Shown here piece after piece: positions 1 through 10,316 of a stretch of DNA of 24,678 nt (its first letter is position 1; each line of letters starts with the position of its first letter). The position numbers and the translations under genes were made by a program. A model generated the notes under the pieces. The model did not search any database and was not told where the DNA came from. It saw only the letters and a list, made by a program, of their open reading frames with translations. Source of the DNA: Phaeoceros laevis (taxonomy: Eukaryota; Anthocerotophyta; Anthocerotopsida; Notothyladales); assembly GCA_049999765.1 (NCBI GenBank), contig JBNGIQ010009460.1:294214-318891 (forward strand). The letters run 5' to 3'.

Positions 1-61
1 GAATGTTACCTACGTGACGTCAAATTGACGCTTCACTGAAAAAATGACGATTCGAAATTGC

Positions 62-80
62 CATATACATGATGTATATG
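62..80. repeat. 19-bp perfect palindrome
   Basis: The sequence catatacatgatgtatatg (reading from 62) is an inverted repeat with 9-bp arms around one central base. It lies in AT-rich DNA of unknown function. It may be chance in a TA-rich context. Confidence 0.5.
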
Positions 81-163
81 CAATTATTTATATCACTGTA
101 TATGATCTTGTCTACATATACTTAATTACCTACTTAACTACATCACTTACTTAGGGTTTGAGC

Positions 164-237
164 ATCGCACATGAGTAGGCAATGGCGGAGGAGCAGAGAG
201 ATCGCACATGAGTGGGCGATGGCAGAGCAGCAGAGAG
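164..237. repeat. 37-bp tandem duplication
   Basis: Two adjacent 37-bp units (164-200 and 201-237) begin atcgcacatgagt and end agcagagag, differing at a handful of positions. They directly precede a separate 52-bp minisatellite. The apparent reading frames through both are products of the repeat and not a supported gene. Confidence 0.85.
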
Positions 238-239
238 AT

Positions 240-395
240 GGAGGTGGAAGGCTTAGGCACTGGACGAACCTGCATCTGCCAAACGGAGCCTGGAGGTGGA
301 AGGCTTCGGCACTGGACGAGCCTGCATCTGCCAAACGGAGCCTGGAGGTGGAAGGCTTAGGCACTAGACGAGCCTGCATCTGCCAAACGGAGCCT
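240..395. repeat. 52-bp minisatellite, three copies
   Basis: Three head-to-tail units at 240-291, 292-343 and 344-395 each begin ggaggtggaaggctt and end aaacggagcct, with only a few substitutions. The 52-bp period is not a multiple of three, so any reading frame rotates at each unit, which argues against coding. A short degenerate array of gcgaacgaaaggc-like words follows at about 425-490. Confidence 0.9.
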
Positions 396-1300
396 GCATC
401 TTGAGTTTGGCAGCTGGCGCGACAACGGCGAACGAAAGGCAACAAGGGCGAATGAAAGGCGACAAGGGCGACAAGGGCGAACGAAAGGGAAATTGTAAGT
501 AGCATGTGCTAACTTTGAAATCAAATCATACAGTATAAATACAGTATTTTGATTTTTTTTTCTCACAGTATATAATGAAAGTTACCTTGCAATTCCTACT
601 TATTACGCAATAACTTCAGTATGAATTGGCGGCAATTCAATCCTGCAACTAAGCCCTAAAGGACCGGGCTCTAGAAACGTAAAAAATCCTCCGTACTTTT
701 TGCGACCGCCTCTCCCGGGCCTCAACCCTGAAATGGGCTCCTGTTATTAATTAGTAATTTTTTAACATAGTTATAAAGTTCTGATGGTGTACCGGGATAC
801 ACCACAAATGGCATATAATTTATATTATAAAAAAACGTGTCAGAGAAAATTGTCCAAAGAGACGTGTGTGCCATGACCACCAAGCCACTTTCCGGTGTGT
901 TGGTCTTTTAAGGGTTAAGTTGTTGCTTGATGATAACATAACACGACGTGAGACCCACACCTTACCAAGGTAAAGCGAGCATTATTTGGGAGAGATACGA
1001 TATTAGTGGTGTAGCCGGGCACCCATGGGTGTCACAAAGGGAGGATAATGAAGGGGTTTTCTAGAAAGGTAATAAATAATAAATAATAAATAACATTTAT
1101 CACACGTTCCCTTACTAACTTCCCTACTAGGGGGTAGGGAGACGCGTAACAATTAGAGGAAAATAAGAGTTAGGGGGATCACACTTAGAGGGGGCCAACT
1201 TTAGTCTCTAGTTGCCATAGAATTGGGTTGAATCTATGTGGCAAATAATATCTAGACCTCCATCCCTCCATCGATTCTATCGATTCTAGAGGTATAGCAA
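396..1300. other. AT-rich non-coding stretch
   Basis: No supported gene is visible. It holds a small hairpin at 785-804 (arms tggtgta and tacacca), a 12-bp palindrome cacccatgggtg at 1020-1031, and an (AAT/ATAA)-type simple repeat at about 1070-1096. The words tggtgtaccggg (785) and tggtgtagccggg (about 1006) are near-copies. The texture resembles decayed mobile-element DNA, but I could not define element ends, a primer-binding site or a target duplication. Confidence 0.4.
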
Positions 1301-1306
1301 AAATCA

Positions 1307-1669
1307 CTAGCGCCACGGTAACGGAATGATGCTAGCGGTATCCAGCGGGCTATCGAGCGAGGATCGGGCCTTGAAAGTATACCTGATGGAACCAGGCCCG
1401 CCACCATAGGCGCGCACAGCTTTGCACGTATTGCAGAACTGTGAGAGCAACTCCCAAGGGAGCGCTAGGCTTGTCACTTGTGTGAGGAATGTGCCAGCCC
1501 ATGTGAGTGCGTACGTAACGACCCAAAGCCCCACGCCCGGGCTGGACCCAGCTAGGCTTGCAGCAAAGCTAGCCATTCCTGCGATGGGTGCAACAAAAAG
1601 GACTACTTGAGGCCCCACAGCAACCTCGTTTACATTTGTTTTCACAAGCGCACGACAGGCAGCTATCAA
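1307..1669 (-). pseudogene. Orphan hydrophobic reading frame, possible gene fragment
   Basis: A minus-strand open frame of about 120 codons stays open for some way upstream of the first possible start codon (TTG), with no in-frame ATG near its 5' end. The translation is rich in Ala, Gly, Val and Leu, with two or three hydrophobic stretches (one containing GPQVVLFVAPIAG, another VGLWVVTYALTW), and ends in a soluble Ser/Pro tail. It is more GC-rich than the flanking AT-rich DNA, which suggests an exon or a captured exon fragment. I recognise no family and cannot assign neighbouring exons. It may equally be a chance open frame. Confidence 0.25.
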
Positions 1670-3041
1670 CCTACTAGGTAACCTACACCTGTAAGCTGCA
1701 CCTCAGAATTGTGGTAACTGGACGGGACGAATGTTTTATGTGCTTCTTCCCCGGTACGGCACTTGTGCTTCAACGGGATCCGGTTTGGAAACGGAGGCCA
1801 CTTTTGTGGACCACCTGTTGCCGCTCCGCTTGTACAGCGGTCATTTTGGAGAACAGTACTGGCCTCGACTTGTGTTTTTCCGAATGGTGCTCGTAGAATA
1901 TTCATGTGGCACTCACCCGCTTTATATGTGGCGGCATGCAGATCGCAACGATCGGTCAAACGCACGCAAACCAGGTCAAGATGGATTCATAAAATATGCA
2001 AAAAAAAAAATTGGCCGAATAATTGTGAACCTTTTCCAGATTGTGCAATAGCCATTGCCGGCTTATCATTGCCATGGTGCGAGCTGCCGGACGTACAAGT
2101 TTGTCCCAAGTTGCATCATTGCCGGCATCATTGTCGTCGTGCGGGTCCAGGACGTACAAGTTTGTAGATTCTCAGAATCAAAGATCGGTGAGAACATGCA
2201 AATATTCCAGCTTTGGAGTGATTTCACATCGATCCCGGAAAGCCTCCCCCGGAAGTTAATCCTTGAAAGCTCCTCTTGAAATGCACAATTTCCAGCGCAA
2301 AGCTCGAGCGGTTTTCAGCCAGACAGGTTAGACGCTGACGATCTAAAGCTTGTTCAAACATGCGGCCAAAGCTGTAGGTTATGCTGCACACAATTTCACA
2401 AGCTTAAGGCTCTCATGAATGTGTCCGGGATGAGAGCACCAACAGCGTCACTCTTGCTTTAGAGCCTGCTCCGTTGATTTTGACTAATCTAGAGAGGAGA
2501 GGTCCACGGATTAAGCTGATGCACTCTGCAGGGGGAAGGTGGCATTCGGGGGAGCTCAAGGGTGACAAATTGCTCTTGCAATCACGCATACACAACGCAG
2601 GCTGCCGTCTCCTACTTGGAAATTCGGGGAAGAGACACCCCCTTGCGGTGGGCCAGCTTCTCCCTCGCAGGCCTACGGGTTGCCGGCAAGAGTCCGGCTG
2701 GTTTCGCAAGGAGAGAGAGCGGTGTTCACGAAATTGGAGTCGGGCACAGGTTGCATCTTGCAATTGATTCCTTCAGTGGACTTTGTTTGATGTATGGGAG
2801 GAAGGAGCTTAGTTTAGACTATGGTGTTCGGGGGTCCATGCATCCGCCGCCTGGAGGTGCGCCACCCGGAACAACGTAATTGGGAACACTTGCTGAAAGT
2901 TCCGGTTTTGCAGCCGATTAGCAAGGGGAAAGGGCGTCGGTGCCACGGAGTAGGATTTTGGTCTCTAGAAAGGAATTTGCAGCACTGAGGTTACGTAGTT
3001 CAAATTCTGCTGCCACGGTTAGAGGAGCCAGGAGAGGCAAG
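1670..3041. other. Region upstream of the sulfate transporter, no supported gene
   Basis: Several overlapping open frames occur here on both strands, but none has gene-like composition or a recognisable product. The last several hundred bases probably contain the promoter and 5' leader of the transporter that starts at 3042. I saw no convincing TATA box that I could tie to a transcription start. Confidence 0.4.
2057..2165. repeat. Imperfect tandem duplication of about 61-64 bp
   Basis: Two related units (2057-2104 and 2121-2165) both begin gccggc, carry an atcattg word and end with the identical 16-mer ggacgtacaagtttgt. The function is unknown. Confidence 0.6.
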
Positions 3042-6000
3042 ATGCCAGGAGCAGAGGGGGAGGATGAGCGATGGCAGGCCGGCCGGGAGCATCAGCAGGA
3101 GCATCTCACGGGGGCCGCAGCTGCTCCTGTTGTGCACAAGGTCGGTGTTGCACCCAAGAAGAATTTTGGGAAAACGTTGAAGAGTAACCTGAACGAGACC
3201 TTCTTCTCGGACGACCCCTTCAGGCCCTTCAAGACACAGAAGGACAGGAACAAATTTCTCCTGGTTCTGGAGTTTCTGTTTCCGATACTGAATTGGGGCC
3301 GGAAGTACGATGTGAGGACGATGTTGAAGGGGGATGTAATTGCGGGCTTGACAATCGCTAGTCTGGCGGTGCCACAGGTGATTAGGAAATGAGGAAAGTT
3401 TGCTTGAATCCTGAATGTGCTTGCACGTAATTTGGATTAGAACTTCAATTCCAACTCGGGAGCTGATTTGGTGACTTGTGAATGAATCTGCAGGACCTCG
3501 GTTATGCGAAGTTGGCCAACTTGGACCCGATTTATGGACTATGTAAGCTTCCTGAGATATGGTGCAGGGGGGGCCAACCAATGCAAGTTTGTCATGGTAA
3601 GGAACGAATTGCTTTTTGAAGACGACTGACAAGCTGTTGCGCATGCTGCACATGACAGATTCCAGTTTCGTTCCACCGTTGGTCTACTCTGCCCTGGGGA
3701 GCTCCAGGCACGTCGCCATTGGGCCTGTGGCTGTGGTCTCTCTTTTGCTTGGAGACCTTCTCAAAGATGTAGTGGACCCCAAGAAAAATCCTAGCGAGTA
3801 CAGAAAACTTGCGTTCACAGCCACCTTCTTTGCTGGAGTGATCCAGGCGGCTATGGGGATTGCAAGGTGAGCTGCTCTTGGGATTCGGTCGTGTGGAGGT
3901 TTACGACAAGGTTCAGTTCAGTGCTTGATAGGGAGTTATTAAGGGGACTTGTGTCACAGACTCGGCTTCATCATCGACTTTCTAGCACACCCAGCCGTTG
4001 TGGGATTCATGTCTGGTGCAGCGATCACCATTGGCCTGCAACAACTGAAAGGCCTATTGAACATCACTCAAGGTTTTACGACTAACACAGACATTGTCTC
4101 TGTCTTGAAATCCGTCTTCAAACACACAGACCAGGTGGGCATGGCGATCTTCCTGAACATTGTAGTTCTGAAGCTGGCATTGAGTTCGTAGGCTAGACTT
4201 GGAAATGGGTTTCCTTCACTGACATAACTCGTGCTTTGTCCACGGCAGTGGAGCTGGCGTACTATTCTGCTTGGGCTTTTTTTTATAGCCTACTTGCTCG
4301 CTGCCAAACACATTGTAAGCAATGGGACAGATTCCTTGTCCTGTCATGATTGTGCTACTATCTATCTAGCTTTGTTGAAATCAGAGCTTTTAACCGGGTT
4401 CCGTGATCACTTGTCATGCAGGCCAACAGAAAAAAGAATTTGTTCTGGGTTTCAGCAACAGGTCCTTTAGTCACAGTCATCCTATTAACTTTGTTCACCT
4501 TCGTCACGAAGCTAAACAAGCATGTGGCTACAGTAAGTGCTTGCACACTAGGACATGCCTGGCTGGACATCCTTTTGCTCAAAATTTCTTGAGCATCCAC
4601 ACAGGTGATCCAGCAGTAACGTTGCCCCTTGTCATTCAGGTTGGTAAAATCCGGAAGGGAGTAAATCCTTCCTCTTTGCATCACCTGGAATTCAAGGGGC
4701 CACTTCTCAAGGACGCGGTGAAAATTGGCATTGTGGCGGGTTTAGTTGCTATTACAGTAAGTACCTCTTTCAGTATGCTCCGTTGTTTTGGTCTTTAACC
4801 TGACGGGTACTTCTCATGAATGAAGTGAGTGCTAAACCGTTCTTACCTGCTGTGGTGTACAGGAAGCTATAGCTATAGCACGAACATTTGCTGCTTTGAA
4901 AGACTATCATATTGATGGAAATAAAGAGTTCGTTGCATACGGGGCGATGAACATGGCAGGGTCTATATCCTCATGCTATGTGACAACAGGTGCTTGTCTC
5001 ATCAACGCGGGGTCTCTACTGAATTTGAGCTTGTTTTACTATTTCAACTGATCCCTGGTTGTGTGAAAAATGACTTATCTCCAGGATCTTTTTCACGCTC
5101 AGCTGTCAACTACAACGCTGGAGTGAACAGTGCGTTATCAAACATTATTATGGCCCTGGTCGTGCTGTTTACTCTGGTGCTTCTAACACCCTTGTTCAAG
5201 TATACTCCAAATGTGGCGCTGTCTGTTATTATCATGACGGCCGTGCTCAATCTCATCGACATAGACGCAGCACGGCTCATATGGAAGACAGACAAAGGCG
5301 ATTTTCTTATTCTGATTGGAGCCTTTTTTGGAGTGATCTTCGTCTCGGTTGAGATTGGCCTCCTTATAGCTGTAAGTTGCTTTCTAGCAGTTTTCTTCAT
5401 GTGGAGTAGAAATGTCTGTGGATGATTGACATGTTTGCTGCTGGCTGCAGGTATGCATCTCTTTGGCCAAGGTGCTGTGGCATGTAACTAGGCCTCACAC
5501 CGCAAAGCTGGGTAACCTTCCAGGCACCAATGTATACCGAAGTATACATCAATACCCTGATGCCTCGTTAACCCCTGGCATCGTTGTCATCCGTGTCGAT
5601 GCAGCCATCTACTTCTCAAATTCCAACTACATTCGAGAAAGGTGATTTGCAAGCTGTCAATGATCATGAAAACCTTCTCTACACACTGCAATGCCAGCAC
5701 ATCTGTTAGATGTTGATTAATTATGAACTCTCATTTGTTGCAGGATTCTGAGATGGGTGACGGATGAAGAGGACAAGGTGGCTGCGTCTGGAGGTTTAAA
5801 GATCCAGTATGTGATTGTTGATCTCACTCGTAGGTTCCCTCCACCTGGCGTTTCGAAGTTTTTACAAGCTTTGAAGTGTGATGCCCAGACTATTTAGTTT
5901 GTATGCTTTGACCGACAGAAAATGGGTGCAGCCGTGGTAATGATTATTTGGTTGGTGCAGCTGTAATGAGTATCGACACAACGGGGATTCATGCATTTGA

Positions 6001-6301
6001 GGAGCTGAATGGAGCCCTGAAGAAGCGGGGAATTCAGGTATGAGCATCGTCACCATTGAACATGGATCTCTAACTGCGGAATATGCCTTGTGTCAGGAGG
6101 TGAATGGTATGCTGACATAAAAAAGTGTTCGACGTGCAGCTTGCTATTTCCAATCCAGGATCTGCTGTTTTGGAGAAATTCATTGCAGGACACTTTGTGG
6201 AAACCTTGGGGCAGCAATGGTTCTTCCTTACAGTCGGCGAGGCAGTCAATGTGACGAAAGGTCTCCTGAAAGATGATTACTTGCATGAGGGTAAGGTGTA
6301 G
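3042..6301 (+). CDS. Sulfate transporter, SLC26/SULTR family
   Basis: This is a plasma-membrane-type proton/sulfate cotransporter of the plant SULTR family, 663 aa from 13 exons: 3042-3377, 3494-3542, 3659-3866, 3960-4134, 4249-4314, 4422-4532, 4640-4756, 4863-4989, 5085-5371, 5451-5641, 5744-5829, 5961-6037 and 6140-6301. All introns have GT..AG ends and all phases join cleanly. The ATG at 3042 has purines at -3 and -2 and gives the usual plant N-terminus; the frame extends upstream only from a GTG. Family signatures include LDPIYGLYSSFVPPLVYS (from about residue 122), GSSRHVAIGPVAVVSLLL, GFMSGAAITIGLQQLKG, the EAIAIARTFAALKDY segment and GSFSRSAVNYNAG. Hydrophobic helices fill residues 90-500. 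A cytosolic STAS domain follows (about 520-645), with DTTGI at 590-594, the conserved STAS loop. Wording resembles SULTR groups 1/2 more than 3 or 4; subgroup and localisation are inferences. Confidence 0.96.
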
Positions 6302-7565
6302 CTGTCTGTATCATATTACTGGATTTCTTAAACCGTGTCATCTACGAGGAGGGATGGTCTTCGAATTTTTCCTGCCACCCACAGAGACTGACAGAGTTAT
6401 CTGAGTGGGCTGTAGCTTGAAGAATATGTATTATGCATGATAGTCCAAAAAGGCGAAGTCCTCAGTATGGGAAGTATGTAGATCTATGTAGCTTATATTA
6501 TTGCGACAGGCATCCATACCCGGAAAGCTGTCCACTAAAAATGTATCTTTGCAAATTGCAAATGTATCGACTATCCAACTTAGTTGGCTGCTTAGTTAAT
6601 GGAAACACGTTCTGGCCGTAAAAAACGCATGAAATGCGTTTTTGCGTTTCTTAGTTTCGAGTTTCGAGTTTCTTAGCCTTGTTAGAAAAAGTCGTGGGAA
6701 GAATAAAAAAAACTATGGAAGAAGGGCAAAAGCGAAATGGTTTCCCCGTTTCGATTTTCGACCAAGCCGACATCGCGCCGCGGACTTTTGTACTCTTGAT
6801 ATTGGTTCCGCACTTGCTTGCCGAACCCCTTAATTTATTTTGGAAAACGCATTCGACGGGCGGATTGCATTAGTTAAATTATGCGTTTTCACCAATTTTC
6901 CAAGGAATGCCGAGTTTTTAAGTTCAACATCAAAAAATACTAATTAACTAAAGCCGAACCGATATCGGGCTTACTGTAGTAGCGTGAGTCACGTGCACTA
7001 TCGATCGCACTAGCACTGTCCGCCTACTTGTAGCGTCGCGGGGTGGTAGGGCTACACTTTTTTAGGACTTAGTAGTTACTACTAGTAAGTTAATAACTTA
7101 GTAATTACTATTTATATTATATATATTAAAAAAATATTAAAGGCATCCTACTCCTATTTCTATAGAAAAATCCAAAATTTCAGAAACGTTGAGGAATTTT
7201 GAAAAACGCAGTTTCCGTTTCCGAACGTTTCTTTCCAAACGCAACCAAGGTTGGCTGTCCAGACATTACTGTTGAACTATCTTTTTGTGGCCCAACTGGC
7301 CGTCTCTACGGTAATTCAATCACTCAGGCTGGATACAACGTTGTATCCAAGTCGAGTGGCTGGATTTGTGTAGTTGCAGGGTTGTGCAGAGTGCCGTCTT
7401 TTGCTCATCAAAAAATAGGGGGTCGGTGGCAAAAGTAGAGTGCTCCTCTTCTTAGACAGTAGATGGTGGTGTATGCTCCAACGAGTTTTACAACGTTTAC
7501 CCTCCTTTGGCATGTTCAGAAAACATGAACATCTTGCCGATACCATCAAACGTTCAGGAAAGCTT
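6302..7565. other. AT-rich intergenic region with CGTTTC-rich segments
   Basis: No supported gene is present. Segments at about 6618-6680 and 7185-7250 are crowded with cgtttc, gaaacg and aaacgc words. Very AT-rich DNA with small palindromes lies between them at about 7065-7140. Similar words recur at about 9665-9720 and 10085-10240. This could be the remains of a non-autonomous DNA transposon, but no terminal repeat or target duplication was proved. Confidence 0.35.
7331..7348. repeat. 18-bp perfect palindrome
   Basis: ggatacaacgttgtatcc is fully self-complementary, with no spacer. It lies in the intergenic repeat island with no gene nearby. Confidence 0.75.
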
Positions 7566-7693
7566 GATTACTTGTTAGTAGTAGTAGTAGAAAGGTCATG
7601 CTAGCCGACTGCACATGGGAATCGAGCACGATTACTTGTTAGTAGTAGTAGTAGAAAGGTCATGCTAGCCGACTGCACATGGGAATCGAGCAC
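7566..7693. repeat. 64-bp perfect tandem duplication containing (GTA)n
   Basis: Two identical 64-bp units (7566-7629 and 7630-7693) start gattacttgttagtagtagt and end gggaatcgagcac. Their identity points to a recent duplication. Each unit includes a short AGT/GTA microsatellite followed by the start of the dispersed repeat described at 7641-7825. Confidence 0.93.
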
Positions 7694-7825
7694 GGCGACA
7701 CATTGGTGGCGCACTAAGTGGATTGGTGGTCTTTACCTTAGAGGAGGTTTGCCCCCCTTTCCCAGTATAGGCTACGCCGAAGCAGTGGGTGGGTTGGCGG
7801 CCTATGCAACGCACTGAGTCACACC
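7641..7825 (+). repeat. Dispersed (GTA)n-linked repeat, copy A
   Basis: After a short AGT run, this copy reads gaaaggtcatgctagccgac, then cacatgggaatc, gcattggtgg-like, ctttacctt, gaggtttgccccccttt and tgggttggcggcctatgcaa, ending at actgagtcacacc. The same ordered blocks recur in the same orientation in copy B (10302-10593). This defines a repeat family of about 185 bp or more. The class is not identified; a SINE or a degenerate LTR fragment are both possible. Confidence 0.75.
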
Positions 7826-8407
7826 GTTCGTGTTAAGAGTCTTGATCTTCTCTCTGTGCGAGCGCTGCTGGGTAGCTGGACTAATGACCCAAACCTACGA
7901 CTAACCCCGGAAACGTCCCTTGCGAGTTGGGCCGTAGCCACAATTGGGAGGGCACGGAAGCTCTCCTTCTTGGACTACTCCTGAGAAGAGGCGTGAGGGG
8001 CGAGTGTTTCACGATCTGCCTCCGGGAGGGCGACCTCCTGGGAGCAGCCTCGGCTCCCCAATCTGTTTGGACAGATGTATGGATTGCAAGCCGTGGGGAG
8101 GCCTTCCGTAGGAGCTGGCGCCGGCTCTTGTCATCTCCACTGGCCTGTGTCCCGTCTACCTCCCCTTCATGGCTGGGGTTCCAAGCTGTACTGGAGACGA
8201 AATACCGTGGACAATCACATGGAGCCTTTGAATGAGAAGCTCAGGCCGGAGGAGCAAGGAGCGCTGAAAGTGGCGATTTTCATGTTCCTACTAGCCGCTT
8301 GGTGACCAGGGATTGCCTAGTTGATCTACCCTCTGTCCCTCCGCTTGAAGGTATATACGACGGGTGATAGTGCAAGATGGCCTGCTATGCCTGCTGTAAG
8401 GAATTGA
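7826..8407. other. GC-richer stretch without an intact gene
   Basis: Open frames of up to about 100 codons run here on the plus strand in two frames (about 7927-8305), with gene-like base composition but stops and frame changes. They may be the 5' part of the decayed sequence annotated at 8408-8867. No motif was recognised. Confidence 0.25.
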
Positions 8408-8867
8408 TTCTTAGCCTGCTGGAACAGATATCCTGATCGTGAACCCGATGACAGGGACCTGCTATTGCCACCAATGTGCAACTGGGCCGGGTCTAAGGAC
8501 GGGCCTGCGGGACTGGTGGTGAGCAAGCTCCGATCCCCGGCTGTCCTTAAGTACCATGTCTTGGTTGCAGGCTTGACCAACGAATCCTCTAAGCGTGACG
8601 CACTCGAGAGGTATTCGTCAGGCGACAATCGGTGGGAGTTGTTCCGCACTCCGACAAACGATTGTTGCGGAGAGTTCATACCTGTTCCCACTTTGCTCTG
8701 AACAACAACACTCTCTACATAGTGGATCAGAAAGCCCAAGCCGTTCTTCTCCACTTCCTGGCCCGTACAGGGCAGGGGGTAGCACAAGTGGCCAAAGTAG
8801 TGACCCTTCCTCACCTAATTCTCCGCGAGAAACCTTATTGTAGGGATGTCCCGGTAGAAACTAGCTG
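8408..8867 (+). pseudogene. Decayed coding-like sequence, faintly kelch-like
   Basis: Plus-strand translation of 8408-8701 contains LLLPPMCNWAG, then VLKYHVLVAGLTNES and DALERYSSGDNRWELF. This spacing recalls a kelch repeat of plant F-box/kelch proteins (hydrophobic strand with VAGG, a variable loop, then Y..DNRWEL). The similar-looking continuation SHFALNNNTLYIVDQKA lies in a different frame (8632-8867), so a frameshift near 8650-8690 separates them. No start codon, glycine doublet or F-box was found. The kelch reading is weak, and the stretch lies between two repeat copies, as expected for a degenerating or transposed fragment. Confidence 0.28.
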
Positions 8868-9665
8868 ATAATTATTAATTAGTAAATATCAGTTTAAAAC
8901 AGTTTTTATTAGATCTCTCGAAAATCAAAGTAATTACCAGGTAATTACCAATTGGTGGAAACACCCTGTTTTAAACAATTTTTTGATAAATACCATGTTT
9001 TTAAACAGATTTTTGGTAAATACCATATTTTAAATATATTATATTTATTAAAAAAATAATTTTGAATATAAATTAATCTAAATATGTTTGATATATATCT
9101 CAGTCGACTGTAAATATATTGTTTTAAATTCTCCAATTTGTTTTAAACTTCTCAATTTGTTTTAAACTCCTCAATTTGTTTTAAACTCCTCAAAATTAGT
9201 AGAAACTATTTTTAACTGTTATAAACATAGTAATTTGTTTTAAACCGGGAGGAATTCCTCAAAAGTTTATACCACCCATCCCTACCTTATTGCATCTAGG
9301 TTTGTAGGTGAGATTCTATACGGTTAGTACCTAAAACCCGAATTTCATTACCCTTTAATACGGTAGAATAGTATTTTATGTAGTATCTTTCACCTTTTTA
9401 AAAGGTTTTACCTTTTTCTTGGGACATTTGCAGGTAAACTCACCTCCATTTTTAAGTGATAATTTTTTTTTGAAAGAAGGTAAAAAGATGAGACTTTAAT
9501 ATTTTGGACTTTTAGTCATACCATTCTCTAGGTCTTTTGAAATTTGAAGCCCTTCTATATTTTGCTATTGTCTTATTAAAAAAATCTCAGACTTCGCCGT
9601 ACCTTCTAAAAGGTATTACTTACTCGGTGAAATTCTCACATAGGTAGGCAACTTAGTTACTGCGG
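8868..9665. other. Very AT-rich intergenic DNA
   Basis: No gene is visible. The stretch is rich in ttttaaac words and imperfect direct repeats, such as the ataaataccat/taaataccat words at about 8985-9035. The 64-aa minus-strand frame over 8945-9136 is a low-complexity Ile/Tyr/Asn product of this composition. Confidence 0.5.
9132..9188. repeat. 19-bp tandem repeat, three copies
   Basis: Units at 9132-9150, 9151-9169 and 9170-9188 follow ctcaatttgttttaaactc; the second and third are identical and the first differs slightly. A shorter truncated unit follows. Confidence 0.85.
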
Positions 9666-10249
9666 CTTAAGAAACGGAAATGCGTTTCTTTATGTTTTTT
9701 TACGTTTCATTATTTTGGCCAATGTCTCAAGGAAATGGAAGGAGGATCTTTTTATTTTTTTTAAAAAAAATTTAAGATTTAAATAATAACTAGTAATTTA
9801 CTTAGTAAGGAACCATGCGCAAGTCGGCGCAAGTCACATGCCGAAAACCTAAGCGAGATGGAGGACAGTAAGCTACCGGATTGCCGTCGCAATTACCGTT
9901 GCCAATTGCAACCGCCAATTTGCATTCATGTCAAGCAGGCATGGCGGCCGTGGAGCGCGCTTAATCATGCAGGCATGGAGGGCGTGGAGCGCTATCATCA
10001 GGTAGGCATGGCGGGCGCGACGTCAGTGGCGACTTACTTGGAAAGGAAGTTCGTCGACTTCTTTCCCAAGTAACTTGCATGGATTTTTTTTGGCGAAACG
10101 CGTTTCAGTTTCGCGGCATCGGCGTTACTTTATTAAGCTCGTGGCATTATTCTGAAAACGCCCTAGAAACTTGGAAATGTGAAACGTTGAAACTTAGAAA
10201 CTCAAGAAACGCGTTTGTTAGCGGGAGGAAACACGTTTCATGTAATGAA
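9666..10249. other. Intergenic segment bounded by GAAACG/CGTTTC-rich ends
   Basis: The left part (about 9668-9712) and the right part (about 10085-10240) are dense in gaaacg, gcgtttc and tttcg words. The centre includes a repeated aggcatgg(c/a)gg(c/g)cgtgga word at about 9939-9985. The right end in reverse complement resembles the left end of the 6618-6680 segment. No coding sequence is supported. Confidence 0.35.
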
Positions 10250-10316
10250 GTAGTAGTGGTAGTAGTAGTAGTAGTAGTAGTGGTAGTAGTAGTAGTAATA
10301 GTAGTAGTAGTAGTAG
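10250..10316 (+). repeat. (GTA)n microsatellite, about 67 bp
   Basis: An almost pure run of GTA/AGT triplets has a few GTG and ATA interruptions. It directly abuts dispersed repeat copy B, just as a shorter run abuts copy A. The poly-Val frame through it is a composition artefact. Confidence 0.97.

Noticed and set aside
720-1300. A solo LTR of a Copia element
   Set aside because: The texture is suggestive, but no TG..CA ends, target duplication or adjacent primer-binding site could be defined.
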